From Heterobilharzia americana (Eukaryota; Platyhelminthes; Trematoda; Strigeidida; Schistosomatidae), in assembly GCA_944470555.2 (NCBI GenBank), contig OX104134.1:70488678-70552677 (forward strand): a DNA stretch of 64,000 nt, in the 5' to 3' direction. Of this stretch, positions 35,352 through 48,739 are shown piece after piece (position 1 is the first letter of the stretch; each line of letters begins with the position of its first letter). A program made the translations under genes and the position numbers. A model generated the notes under the pieces. That model did no database searches. It saw only the letters and a program-made list of their open reading frames with translations, and had not been told where the DNA came from.

Positions 35352-35966
35352 GCCCTATGGTGATGACCCTAAAACAATACCCGCCGGAGGTAAAATCCTG
35401 GTGGTTTATCCACCGGTAAAACTCTCCCGGTGGGGTCACTGAGAAAAGTGACCCCTGGTGATCTGGACTTAGTCTGGGATGTCGATGCAACAAGAAAAAA
35501 TACAGTAGATCAAAGTGTACGTCAACCACGATCCTCAACGTCCTTTAAAGTTCCGTTCAGTGCTTGCTGCACCTGGAACAGAAACAAAAGTCTTTAATAA
35601 CACGAAGACATTTTGAGAAAATGGGAAGAACCTGTAAATAAAAAGGCATCGAAAATACATTTTAGGCCTACTTCCACTCCGCTCCTTGAAAAAGGATGAT
35701 TACGTGGTAGTAAAAATTTGATGCAAAAAAGGTAAGATATATGAAAATTTCGGCATTCTTAGCAAAAACGGTGGCTTGAAAAAATTTGAAAGTCAAAAAA
35801 TGACTGGCATATTTTTACGATCGCTACTCAGTTGGATGTGTCTTCAGATAATCCAGGAACCTGACGGTCAGGCCCGGCAGTGCTTTTAGTTGTGGCGTTG
35901 GTTGTTATGTCGTTTGATACCGAACAGCAGTAGGCCTGACCGAACGCATTACGCTTGCAAGCCCAG
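35352..35966. other. No gene; short hairpin cluster
   Basis: Contains strong small palindromes at 35,395-35,455: a perfect 9-bp GGGGTCACT/AGTGACCCC stem with a 6-base loop at 35,432-35,455, and CCACCGG/CCGGTGG arms beside it. The rest is AT-rich without coding signal. Confidence 0.5.
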
Positions 35967-38375
35967 TCATGTAAGATGTTCTATCAAAAGCATTTGTAAA
36001 AGTTGTGGGGCGAACGAACTCACCTGGTAGGCGCAGAGATGTCCCAGCGACGAGTTCTGCAGAGGTGCACCCAGCATCAGCTTCAACGCGTTCCGAATGC
36101 TGGGTAGGACTAGAGACAGGACCACTGTCCGTTTCAGCTGTCGATGGAAAAGTTTCACCTTGTCATTTGCTTGTGGATGGTAGGCTATCATTCGGAACCG
36201 GGTGCAACCAAGAAGCGTGACCAAAGCGTGAAATAATCCACACCCGAATTGACACCCACGGTCGGTTGTCATGTAAGGTGAGCATCTAGAGTTTGCGATC
36301 CATCCCTTGACAAAAACGCCAGCGACAGTTTCAGCAATAATTTCCTCAATCAGTGCTGCTTCTGGTCACTTCGTAAAACGATCCCTGCAGGCGTCTAGTA
36401 GGTTAGTAATAATAATAACGTATTTATTCCTGAATATACAGGCATACAGCCGTTTTTACAGGTATGAATAAGTTTATATACGAAATTACACTCATCTTCA
36501 TGGAGGGTAATTTCAATACCCACCAGTTGTTGCCAGAAGATACAAGTGCTGCATGTTCATATAATGGAACATCCCAGCAGAATAATTGTGCAGAAAACTT
36601 ACAAGTTGGACAAGTGGAAGTATTGTCTTCGCACTAACAGAAAAACCAGGCTTGCATCTGGACACTACAGGTATTACCAAGAGAAAAATACAGCTTGAAG
36701 CTAGAACTTCAATTGTAACAGTGTGTGCTTTCTGCTTGAGATAATGATGAAAGGTTTACTGAGTGAATGTATGCACGAATTGTTTATATATTGTACTTCA
36801 TTGATGGTTCCAGGACTTTATAATTTGTGCGTGTTAATACCATTCCATGACAAAGATTCATAATTTTAATAAATATTATTATCACTTTATCTATATGGAC
36901 GTGGTTGAAACGCATGTTTGGGGCGGGAAAAGGAACCCAAAGGGCTTTTCGTGTGTTGCGTTACCTTACACTTTTGACAAGCTACTCAAGTTGAGCCCAC
37001 TGCTCAACATCTTTGTTTATTTCCCGCCAGCGGAAGTGTCTTGCAATAATCCTGATGGCGGCTCGTACACCTAGATGGGACAGTTTGTGCAACGTATTGA
37101 AGACGTTGCGTCGACATCTTCCCGGAACTGTTCCGTGTGGCTGTCCAGCGGAGACGCCGCATGTAATTGTATCTTTGCCTGGTCCCACTGGGCACAGCTG
37201 TAGTTCAAGGGCCGTGGCCGAAAATTCATGGTTCAGCTCGAGATCTCCCTTTCGACACCGAGCTAGTTCAACAAGACCGAGGCAGTCTGAGACAGTGCGT
37301 CAGCTGGAGAGTTGTTTGCTCCAGACATGTGACAGATATCTGACGTGAGCTGGGAAATGAGATCCAGTCGTCACGACTCAAGCGGAGAGTGTCTATCAGA
37401 TGCTGAGCCAAGAGAGAAAGTTGTGGTGTATGGCCTGTGAAAAGAATGAAGTCACGGCCTTCGGCCAAATTTTGAACACAGAGTACAGAACGGTCCACAG
37501 CTAGGAGTTTCCTTCCGAATGTAGTGTGCCTCGTTTCCGCCCCCCACAACCGCCTCGAGGAAGAGGCTAAAAGCTGTCACTGGCTGTCAGTCAACTGCTA
37601 CGAAGCTGCTCCGACAGCTGAGCCGGATGCTTCAACAGCAATGCTCAAAGGGGCTTTGGGTTATGATGCATGTGAATGGTTGCATCAGGCTGGCTCCTCT
37701 GACCTTAGAGAAAGCAAGTCCAGCCAGGTCGTCTGAAGTCACGCAGTTCGTAGCCCCTCGGAGTGGACCTTCGGGTCGTCTCATAACAGAGGCACAGTTC
37801 GGAGTGAACCTTTGGTTATAGGCTACCGGGCCACTGAAAGGGTGAAGCTGCTTCACGGTGGTCAGGTCTAGATAGTTCATGATAGCCTCCACTTTACCTG
37901 TCAGTAGGAGCATACCTTTGCTGTCAATGGTGTGCCCGAGGAAGCCCAGCGATTCGACTCCTGTTTCACACTTCTCTTCGTTAACTGTGATACTGTGCTC
38001 TCTCAGTCCGCTCCATGAGGGCTCTGAACGTTCAGTGTAGGTTTCTTTGTCTGGACACGCAGTGAGATAGTCATCAATGTAGATATGGACAAACTTCGAA
38101 CCACATCAGACGTCATCTATAAAGTGTTTGGGTGGTTGTGCTGCACCCGAAGGCCATGAGGTGGGCGCAGGAATTCAAACAAGTCAAAAAGAATTATAAG
38201 GGCTGTTCTCGCAATATATTTTCTGCTGCCATAGGGGTCTGATTGTACGCTTTGACTGGATCGATTTTGGCGAATATGCTCACTTTGCGTGAACTCTCAG
38301 TCAAATCGTAGATATGAGGTATCGGGTAGCAGTCAGGTATTGTTTTGGCTCTCGGCCATCGGCAACAAGGTGGAG
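35967..38375 (-). pseudogene. Gypsy-3 pol remnant (RT, RNase H, integrase), with an insertion
   Basis: Minus-strand order: RT at 37,560-38,375 with IYIDDYL near 38,068 (YIDD catalytic motif); RNase H at 37,268-37,549 (TTFGRKLLAVDRSV, GRDFILFTGH); integrase zinc domain at 36,982-37,110 (LHKLSHLGVRAAIRIIARHF, DVEQWAQ); and integrase core at 35,967-36,412 (FVKGWIA, TTDRGCQFGCGLFHAL with catalytic Asp, AYHPQAN). Frames are broken throughout. About 560 bp of foreign sequence (36,415-36,975) replaces the segment between the zinc domain and the core. RNase H is closer to Gypsy-1 than to Gypsy-2. Confidence 0.8.
36415..36975 (-). mobile_element. ATT-tailed insertion inside Gypsy-3 integrase
   Basis: Interrupts the integrase. 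On the minus strand it ends in a TTATTATTATTA run, preceded by a CATACCTGTAAAAACGGCTGT block that resembles the 3' ends at 4,275 and 29,545. It encodes no recognisable protein. Likely a SINE or truncated LINE that moved by reverse transcription. Confidence 0.5.
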
Positions 38376-38958
38376 AAGAAAAAAATGGAGAAACATGCAG
38401 AAAATTCTAATAATTGTGCACGAAAAGTGTTCCACTGATCAAATGCAATAGTGACGAATGGAGAAATATTGTTAATTGATAGTCAACTGATAAAAACTAG
38501 TTGATTACATGACTAGGAATGATCCTAGATGAGCCGCTTCTATGCTTCTAGCCATGGGGGTTAGCTGATAGTTGTCTGTGTTGGCTAGTTAACGGAGTAT
38601 ACACTTGTAAAACTAGACAGAGAGAACTGTCATCCGTGATATTCCGTGTTTTGGAAAACACCTTAGTAGTGTATAAGTGGAGAAAAATGAGTAGCTCCAG
38701 CGTTAGAAACATTAAGGTGTTTGCTGTCGCGATATGTGAATTCGACCAATTAAAAACGCTGTTGTGAATACTATTATGGTTACTACCGGTGACGTCATGG
38801 TGATAGTTTGGAACAATGTGTCAATTCCGCTGGGAGAAAGGTCTACATTTAACCCCCCCTCCAAGTACGTGTAGCACTGTGGCTAAAGGAGGTGGTTGCC
38901 AATGAAGACCTGCTGTGGTTCGAGTCGTATCGCTACAAACATGAGTTCCCACCTTTGA
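38376..38958. other. No gene; tRNA-like block near the right end
   Basis: 38,871-38,936 has pol III-like A and B boxes (TGGCTAAAGGAGG and GGTTCGAGTCG) and 5-bp complementary ends (GTAGC/GCTAC), but the T-stem does not pair, so it is not a functional tRNA gene. Confidence 0.35.
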
Positions 38959-39297
38959 TGTCTAAGGATTTGTCCTGGTGCGAACTTGACAGACGAAAAG
39001 ACCAATCACTAATTATTCGGACTTGTTATGTACCCACGAATACGAGACCAAGGAAGAACACGATAGCGTAGTCGGATGGAATAGTATATTTGGATAGTTG
39101 TGCCAACATACCGATGCGTTCCAACTGACTGGCTAGAGAGTCGAATATGAGTAGTGCAACGTAACACGACAGCGTGCCAAATGGTGAGGATGCTTGACCG
39201 GGTGCCTTCAGCTTGGCGAGTCCAGTTAAACTATCAAGGTCAGCATCAATGTTGAAAGTCGTCAAACCCTAGGCTATTGATTTGGGGAAGTGTGTCA
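38959..39297 (-). mobile_element. Gypsy-2 3' LTR (339 bp)
   Basis: Plus strand starts TGTCTAAGG and ends GTGTGTCA. On the element (minus) strand it is directly preceded by a purine-rich AAAAGAAAAGG tract and by the pol stop near 39,330. Two diverged copies lie at 7,097 and 35,029. The size is close to that of Boudicca-like LTRs, but identity is not proven. Confidence 0.8.
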
Positions 39298-39328
39298 CCA
39301 ATATACTAGCCTTTTCTTTTCTAACAGG

Positions 39329-42300
39329 TCAATTTTGTATCACAGGTTGTGCCCACCTAACTGTTTTAACTGGTTTATGAACCTGTGTATTGTTCGTTAT
39401 ACCGTCCATGATATGTTGTGGAGGTTTCTGTAGAGTTACATATAGTAGGTCATTGTCTAAGTATGACGGCTTAAGTCTGTCTATACTAACGCTGTCTTGA
39501 GAGTCACAGCGTTGTATGACGAAATGTTTTGGATGTCGTGAAAGAACTTTAAAGGGTCCTTCATATGGAGGGCTAACAGGTGGTTGAATTCGGTCACAAC
39601 GAACCCATACTTGTGTGCAAGTGTCTATATCTTTGGGGATATAGACTGCTCTGGCCTGCTCACGGGTTGCAACCGGTTTTAAGCTAGCCATTTGGTGTCG
39701 AAGTCGATCGACATAGGTTGACTGGTCGATTTGGTCGCTTTCAACCTTGGGGTTGATAAAATCGCCAGGAAGTCCCAAGGTGGTACCGAAAACTAATTCT
39801 GCCACTGAGCACTGAGAGTTGGCCTTGATTGCTGTGCGAATATCTTACATTGCCATGAGGAGGTATTCCGTCCAGTGAGAGGGATCAGAGTGTGATATCT
39901 GGGCGGTTTTAAGTTGTCAATGACATCTTTCCACCACACCGTTTGATCGTGGATGGTACGCTGTGCAACGTATTCTTTGAGAACCAAGAAATTTAGCTAA
40001 GTTATTAAAAGTTCTGACTCAAACTGTGCTCCTCTGTCGGTGGTTATCATTACAGGGACATATGAAAAGATACGTGAAAAAAATTAGAATGAGGTAAAGG
40101 ACCTACCAAGTTCACGTGTACATGTGCGAAACGCGCATCGGGTTGCGAAAACGTTCCCAAAGGTGAAACTGCGTGTCGATTCACCTTGGATTGCTGACAT
40201 GGCACACATTCCTTAACCCAATTTCGTACGTCGCGTCGTAAGTTGGGCCAAATATATCTGTCAGCAGTAAGTTTCGTAGGGGCTCTTGCTCAAGGGTGTG
40301 ACAACGAGTGAAAGCTGTTGAATACTAACTTCCTCATGTTTTTAGGCACATAAGGTCTGGGTGAATCTCCCGTCGTATCACAGTAAATGAGCCTATTATC
40401 TATAGGTGAAGGTAGCTGCTTAAGTTTTAGGCTACAACTACTATTGGAAAGCAAATTTCTCAATTCCTCATCTGTTTCTTGATCTGCTGCTACAGCCCTG
40501 AAATCTGTAGTAGATTGATGGATAGTTCTTACGTTAATGTAAGATAGAGTGTCAGCCACGCAATTTTGTGCACCTTTAACATGTCTTATATCGCTAGTAA
40601 TTGCGATATAAAATCAAGGTGACGAATTTCACGCGGTGAGTACTTGTCAGGTTTTGCATTTAGCGCACAAGTTAAAGGCTTATTATCCGTGTAGACCGTA
40701 AATGTCCCACCTTCCACCATGTGACGGGAATGCTTAATTGCTAGAAAGGTCACTAGCAGTTCCCGGTCTCGGGTGGGGAAAGGCGTTTTGAAAAAAGTGC
40801 CACTGGCTGCCATTGATTGCTTACAAACCGGTTGAGTGCTGCTTCCACAGTCTTGTCGGAAGCATCGACTATCAGTGCTAATGGTACACTGACGTCGGGG
40901 TATTTTAGGGTTGTAGCCTTTGTCAAAGCCATTTCCAGTTCATTGACAGCCTCAATAGCTTCTACAGAGAGCTTAAAGTCCCCAGGATTTCCTCTCAAGG
41001 CGTCGGTTAGGGGTTGCATTTGCTGTGCACGTTGTGGTATGAATCGACGACAAAAATTAATTAGACCAAGCATACCTCTTAGTTGTGTTATAGAGATGGG
41101 CACTGGTTGATAGCCTCCACCTTTTTTGACAACGGTGATATTCCATCTGCATTAATCGTGTATCCTAAGAATTGAATTTTCTCGACTCCGAAAACACACT
41201 TTGATTTATCGCCATACCATTGTCGTTTAATTTTTGAAAGACCACCCGTATGTGACTCTCATGTGAGTCTATATCCGGGCTGCAATCAGCAGGTCATCAA
41301 TATATGCTTTGGCAAGTGGTAGGTCCCGTTTATACCACTTGAACGTTTTTGCATCATTCCGAAGGCCCAAAGGCATCCGCACAAATTCGTATAAACCAAA
41401 TAGGATAGTAATGACTGTTTTTGGAACGTCTTCTTCGGCCACCGGAGTTTCGTGGTATGTCTATTTTACTGAATATAGTGGCACCTGCAAGACAGTTAGT
41501 GTAATCTTGAATACGAGGAACTAGGCACCTATCAGGAATGGCTTGTTTGTTTAACGCTCTATAATCACCACATGGCCGCCAGTCTGTTTGATTTTCTTGG
41601 GCACCATATGTAATGGGAAAGTCCACTGACTCTTGGAAAGGCGAATGGTGCCTTGCTGAAGCACATAGTTGAATTCAACCCTAGCGATCTTCAGTTTATC
41701 CGGCGCTGGTCTCCTGGGTTTCGCGAATACAGGAGGGCCATGTGTTTTTATGCTATGCGTCACCTCGGGACTTACGTGAGAGGTCTGGGCGTTGGGTGAC
41801 GTCAGGTTTGAAAAATCCACCAATATATCTCTAAACCTTCTGGTTGATATTGGAGGAGATTGTACCAGGTTTGGGGATATGATTGTGCTGGCCTTGCCTA
41901 TTGTGTATTTAGAAGTTTCCTTCAACGTCAACCTTCGCTTCTTTGTGTCTACCAAGAGTTCGTAGCTCTCCAAAAAATCTTTACGCAGTATTGCGAGATC
42001 TAGATCTGCTACGGTGAACACCCAAGGGAATTGGCGTTTGAACCCAAGATTCAAGGTGATGGCCTTTTCCGAACGTTGCTGTTTGTATTTTATTGGCCGC
42101 CTGAAGCGTGACTGTGGACATTTGGTGTCGGAGCTCGACCTCGTTTCGAGGGAGAATACCAAGAGCGGCTCCCGTGTCTACCAGGAGTTCTATGCCGGAA
42201 ATTCTGTCGGTGACGTAGAATAGGCGACTGTTCGGGCACCCTCCTCAGCAGTCGCTACCTGAGAAAGGGTCTTCAGTTTCCTTGTTTGCCAGAGGATTGC

Positions 42301-42395
42301 TTAAGCCGGTCGCATGGTTTTGTACATCGTTTAGATTTGCGCCGTATTTCCAGTGATACCGACAATTTACAACAGATGGAAACTATAACGAAGTT
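39329..42395 (-). pseudogene. Gypsy-2 body: zinc knuckle to integrase, decayed
   Basis: Minus-strand order: nucleocapsid knuckle (CRYHWKYG) at about 42,330-42,395, frameshifted after the His; protease with LLVDTGAALGILP near 42,170; RT at 40,830-42,000 with AYIDDLLIA near 41,300; RNase H at 40,586-40,830 (YTDNKPLTCAL, YSPREIRHLDFISQL); linker with YCDTTGDSPRPYVPKN; integrase zinc domain at 40,130-40,260 (DVRNWVKECVPCQQSKV); a partial core; and a good C-terminal frame at 39,329-39,805 (AELVFGTTLGLPGDF, YEGPFKVLSRHPKHFVIQ). The first core Asp is Asn here (HVNLVGPLP). Most of gag and the 5' LTR are missing. Confidence 0.88.
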
Positions 42396-42402
42396 TACTG
42401 GG

Positions 42403-44090
42403 CACTACAAGCTGTGAGAGAAGAACCAACCTAAAGTGCTACCCCACGCCTCCTTACCGGCCTCCTTGTCGTTCCCAAACAGTGTAGTGTTAGCAACTGC
42501 CTGCACCTGATTTGCTGTGTCAGGAGAAACCCATGTCTCAGCTACGCCCATAAGATGGGCATAAGCGTCCTCACCTAGCCCCTGCAGTTCATCGAGTTTA
42601 TTCGGCAAGCATCGTGGGTTCGTATAGACGCAGTTTAAGCGATCTACTTGGAAAGAAATTCCCGAACCCTCTCTATTGTCCAGTTCGCTGGCCAAATTCC
42701 CAGGCACAGGGGCTGCTGACGTACCTAGGTTCTGCTCACCAGTATGGTGTTCCCTGCCGTCCTCATTACCTGCATCTAAGTAGCCTTCCAGAGGTACAAC
42801 TAGCTCCAAAATTTTCTTTTTTCGTTGCAGCCTCTCATTCCGCGAAACATCAGGCTGCATGAGGACTCCAAGCAAGGGCTATTTCCGTTCGCTTAGAATG
42901 CCTCCAATGCGGATGGTGCCATTTGAGAGGTTGGAAAGCCCACTTCGACCGGCCTCCATCTAGGGTCATCGTCTATTTTGGGCGGCCGTCAGACGCTCTG
43001 TGTTATTATTCCCTTAAGGTTCATGGTACTATTGACGGACTCCCGCTTGCAAGAATCGCAGCGAACATCCTTGGTGCGTGGATTTTCAGGTATGTCTTGT
43101 ATTATCAGGTCCCTTCCTTTAAAGTATGCCTCACCATTGTGGCCTGAGAGTCATCAAAGCCATTTTCTAGGGGCATGGGATATCTTTGCTTCCTCTTCAG
43201 CTTTGGGCACGCAAGATGCCGAGAGAACATCCTCAACATCATCCAAGTTAGAGAACTCTGACCCCATTAGTCAGGGCTTGTTCTCAATTGTCGGATTCGG
43301 ATCGTATGAGGACCTAGTTGCAGCTACTGGCCTAATGTAGTCCAGCTTAAGTTTTCCGTATGTTTCCCAATGGAACCTCATCATTCATATACTGAAGGTA
43401 GTGTGGAGATAAGGATTATCTATAAAATTCATGTTCATCAAGGAATCATCCGCTTTTTTGACGAGCTTGTGAGCGACGCACACTATCCGACATTCGTCTG
43501 ACCTCCATGGAGATTCGGCTTTAGTCTTCCTCATTTCTGCGTTATCCTACCCGAGCTGGTTCCCGGCGCTTCCTACCGACTGCTTTTATTTAGCACACCG
43601 GATGTCTATTCCCTATCCTGAGCATCCTTGCTCGGTGCGACCGTTTTATTTTGCGCCTCATCTGTAGACGGCAAGATCCTGCTGGAGAATTGTAGGGCAG
43701 TTTGTGTTGCTGCACTACTGAGGTGAATCGTGTCTTCCGTCAAACTGGTTTCTTGCCGCTGTCTAATGGCCTGAGCATTCTTTTCGCTGATCGGCTTCGG
43801 AAATCCGAAGGCTGGATACCTAGGGGTTGGTTTCGGGTCTCACAGGCTCACCTTTTTTCGGTTTGTTGCTGGTCTCCTTTTAATTTCTGTTGGGATGCTG
43901 ACGACGTTCTTAAGAACATCTTTCAGCTCAGATACACCCAGGAGGCAATGCCACAAGCGATTAGGCTTTCTGGGCTCAGTATACTCAGTCCGCTTTAAGT
44001 CTGCGCAAATGTCTCAGGATCACCTGCCGCAGGCATCAAACTGCATACAGGTTGATGGCAGTTCTGTCTTCTACATATCTGCTGGTTGAC
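42403..44090 (-). pseudogene. CR1-like LINE ORF1 and start of endonuclease
   Basis: The open frame 42,405-42,875 ends with YTNPRCLPNKLDEL and LMGVAETWVSPDTA, the first two APE endonuclease motifs (Asn and Glu), then stops where Gypsy-2 begins. Upstream on the same strand (42,890-44,090) lies a broken ORF1 with LIIQDIPENPRTKDVR and RPPKIDDDPRWRPVEVGF, resembling the RNA-binding domain of trematode LINE ORF1. The rest of the LINE is gone. Confidence 0.75.
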
Positions 44091-45279
44091 AACCATTGTT
44101 GTAAAAAGCATAACAAGGGCAAAATACCGACACAAATATCCTTGAAAACTTGAGAAAGAGCATTAACCTTAGCGTTAATGTTGGTAAGTTTTGATAAGGC
44201 GAATAACTTGACTCAGCGCTCGACTTCTTTTCTGGACATTTGTAACAACTATGGCCTGGATGCTTATAATCTTGGCGTTAATAGATTCAACCAAACTTGG
44301 AACCCAGGTAAGGCCTAGTTATCTTAGTAAAAACAAAAATGCACGTAAAAATAGGGTATGCTTATCCACCATGAATCTCGAAAAGAATAGTGTTACTGAA
44401 AACTAGAGCTTTCATTCCGTTTTTTCCACAGCAAAGGCTAAAATGCTAAATCACGGTATGATCACACTACCTTTCAAAAAGCACACGTTAGTATGTCCAG
44501 AGTCACAGCAGGAGAGCGTGTAGACCAACTGAATTAGAATTCATCAAGATATGGGGCCGATCCATGAGACCTGGAAGAGAGCATGAAGAAACCAACTGGT
44601 TACACAAGAATGAGAAAGACATTGGATATTGGGGGCGCTTCTTTGTAACACATTCGATACGTTACGAACGATGTCGGTTTCATCAGACGAGACTGAGGTT
44701 GATGAGTCCTGGAAAGTGAATCTTGAGATTGCTCTCCTGGGTAACTGTAAAATTTAAAATTTGTTTGGATAAATCCCTGATACTTGTAAATCAATTACTG
44801 TGAACCTGGACAAGTTGTGTTAGCCCTTATGGTGAATATTTTGCAAAAGAAACTAGATCTTTGCAGGGAGACTAACTATAAAGGCTAACACAAGCTGAAG
44901 TGGTATATTTTACGTAATAACCGGAAATTGGACTACCTGTTTGGTGAATGGCAAGGCCGCTTAAATAACTAAATAACCTGAAACTCGGTTTGTATACGAA
45001 GGTTTTACTGAAACTGGCTGACATTATTAATAAACTGCCCACAGAAATGTTCGATGTTTGTCCTTTCGAGGTTTGGGTGCATAGGGATCGAGATGTCGCG
45101 GTGTACTCCGTTTCCAAGGATGGTAGCGGTCAACTAGTTGGTATCGTCATATTAGCTTGATTCTTACAGACGTGAAAGCTTTGGAGGAAATGAGGGACAA
45201 ATTGCCTAGTAGTCTGGAAACAGATAGCTGACTGACACAAGGGCACACAAGGGATTCTGACCGGGACGATCCTGTCTAA
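44091..45279. other. No gene recognised; possible upstream LINE sequence
   Basis: Lies ahead of the plus-strand RT remains at 45,280 and may hold its decayed N-terminal half, but no motif could be fixed. Confidence 0.35.
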
Positions 45280-46170
45280 CGAACGTTTTTTTGCTAGGAA
45301 GGAATGAATGAAAGTCAGGAATAATAATATGCCCGTCCTGGTATTTATTGATTTTTAGCTTAGAGTTTGGTAATCTGTCTCACTTGGGCTTGCTAAGAAA
45401 GCGTTGGTTTTGGTATAAAAGTCAACATTCAGGAGTGAATTCCTGACTACCTGTATGGTGGAAGGCAAAGTGTCAGTATGAATGGAGTATTATCTGACTG
45501 GAAAACAGTTACCTGTAGGGTTCTTCAGGGCGCTTTACTTGGGTATCCTTTGTTTCTATCCTATAGTGAAGAATTACCAGGTATGCTTGAGTTATCCTTA
45601 CTATTTGTATATGACGTAGGGTTTAGAGGGTCGTTCATGATAATAAAATTAGGTTAGCACTCCAGATTGACTAATTAATTGAACAACAGCTCTATACGCT
45701 AAAGTCTGGGAATGATCTCTAGTGGAAGTGCAGTAATGCACATCAGTCAAGAGTTCAACTACTTTTAATCATTGGATGGGTCAGTATTGCCTTGGGTCAG
45801 TGAGGAAAACCACCTAAGGTTTTTATCAGCCAGTGCTTGAAAACAAGGGCACACTAACGCGTCCACAGTCAATGCATTTCTCATGCTACTCCGTAGGGCC
45901 CTTAAGTGCTCTCCTGGTTAGGTAGAACCTTCTCGAATACTGGATACAAACAGCTAGTCCTTGCTTTAAGCAAGAAGCAGGTACTCTGGAACGGGTACTG
46001 AGTTATTGATCTCCAATCTTTTTGCTCACAAGACTGGTTATCTAAGAGGTCACTACAGAAAGGTCCAGAAACCACGATCGGATAAACAACGAGTGCGACT
46101 CAGATTCTTCCACAGGCTAGTCAACTACCAGAACTTCTGGTTGCAACTATTAAGGTGAGACCGGGTCTTC
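45280..46170 (+). pseudogene. CR1/Jockey-like LINE RT, C-terminal half, decayed
   Basis: Pieces in order: VFIDF near 45,335 (RT catalytic region), YLYGGRQSVSMNGVLSDWKTV at 45,450-45,510, VLQGALLGYPLF (a QG...GPLLF variant), then LFVYDVGF where YADD should be (the double Asp is lost), SVLPWVSEEN, NASTVNAFLMLLRRAL and finally LRGHYRKVQKPRSDK (46,035-46,080), typical of the C-terminus of this LINE group. Multiple stops. Confidence 0.75.
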
Positions 46171-46702
46171 ACAGGAATTTATACTGCCAGGTTACTCGGT
46201 ATACTGTCTTTCAGACTGTAGATTTTGATCATCTATGGTCACATAGCACTTGATAATTTGACTTAGCAAGAACCCAAAATAGTTTTGGAGTATTTAGGAG
46301 TAAATTTGAATTCACTTCTTTTTCTCCTTAGTTTTTTTGTGAAAGAGTCTGAATGACGTACGGTAGTCTACGTATATCGTCCCAATGTGTATGGCAAACG
46401 CATTGCAATTAGATAAGTTGTATTACGGAGAATATAGTTGCTCACATCTGATACGTACAAAAATGCGTTAATATGTGTTTTATCACCCTGCGTAATGCAC
46501 TGATAGTTACTGTGAATATTTCTGGAGCAAATTAGAGACTTCGTGAAGTAGTTCTTTCTGTTAGTTTTCCCTGTTTCTTTAAACTTGTTTACCGTACATT
46601 TAGAGTGGTGTATCTGTTTATATTTGGTATGTCTTATAGGTTGTAATACCAGACATTTTCCATTGAGATCCCATTGATTTTAACTAGTTACACTAGATCT
46701 CA

Positions 46703-47427
<725 letters not shown>

Positions 47428-48541
47428 TTGATCGAGAAGTCTTATGGCAGTGTCTGTCACTGAAAGGCGTGCCTAGTAAGTACATCACCTTATTGAAAGC
47501 TCTCTACTCGAACACTTGTGGGCATGTTAGAGCCTATGGTGAGTTGTCCAGGGAGCTATACTCATCAAGTGGTGTCCGTCAAGGATGCCCACTATCCCCA
47601 TTCTTATTTAATTTTATCATAGATATTCTTATGGAGGTTTCCCTCTCGTCACCTAATTACAAAGACGTTGACCGGATCACAGGTGAATTTTCCTTAGATC
47701 TAGAATATGCAGATGACATAGTCCTGTTAGGTGAAGACGCTGACAAGATGCAGAGTCTTCTGAACACTTTGAGTGGGAATTTGAGAATGTTTGGGATGCG
47801 ATTTTCACCACCCAAATGCAAATTTTTGCTCCAGGACTGGTCTTCAGCGGTACCGCGGTTAACAATAGAGAGTGAAGTGGTTGAGTGTGTTGACCACTTC
47901 ACTTACCTGGGAAGTAGGATCAACCCGGTGGGTTAGTTGCCGATGAGATTTCTGCACGGATACAAAAGGCTCGATTGGCTTTTGCCAATTTGCGCCACCT
48001 ATGGCGCCGCCGTGATATTCGTTTGTCTATTAAGGGTCGCGTGTACTGCACAGCAGTCCGCTCTGTTCTACTGTATGGCTGTGAAACATGGCCATTGAAA
48101 GTGGAAGACATGAGAAGGTTACAGGTATTTGACCACCGTTGCCTTCGTAGTATAGGACGTATTCCGTGGTGTCACCATGTGAGTAATGCAGAAGTTAGGT
48201 GTAGAGTTTTAGGGAGAAGAGGTAAGTCAGTCGACGAGGTTGTGAACCTTCATCGACTGAGATGGTTGGGACACGTACTACGTATGCCTAGTCACCGATT
48301 GCCTCGTCACACAATGTTGGCTGAGGTGGGTTCAGGCTGGAAAAAGGCCCGAGGTGGCCAGACTAAAACATGGCACCAATGTATGAAGTCTCTGACTGTT
48401 GGTTTAAGCCATGTAGGACGATGCAGACTAGGTGGTTGGGGTCCACGGGACAAGAGGAACCAGTGGTTGGAGACCCTAGGTGATATGGCTCAGAACCGAA
48501 GTCAGTGGCGCAGATGTATACACACATTATCCTCATCTTAA
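47428..48541 (+). pseudogene. RTE-like RT C-terminal half, one frameshift
   Basis: The frame 47,424-47,936 carries GVRQGCPLSP and the catalytic YADD. It then breaks where one base is missing (ATCAACCCGG against ATCAACTCCGG in the long copy). The frame 47,975-48,541 resumes with FANLRHLWRRRDIRLS to the shared C-terminus. Without a start and the fingers domain this is not an active enzyme. Confidence 0.93.
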
Positions 48542-48716
48542 CAACGCTATACCGAATCTCACTATTTTGTCACTCCTCTTTCCTTTCTTCTCATACTTTA
48601 TATTTCTTTTGACTGCATTCACTTATCTTCATCCTTCACCTCACTACCTTTTTACTTGATGTGCTGATATGAGGTGTGGCAACTCGGACCGTTACGCAGT
48701 AATGCCTGGTCCTATG

Positions 48717-48739
48717 TTGATAATGATGATGATGATGAT
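48717..48739 (+). repeat. (TGA)n 3' tail of the RTE copy
   Basis: TGATAATGATGATGATGATG directly after the conserved TGGTCCTATGT end. This is the tail type expected for RTE LINEs. Confidence 0.9.
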
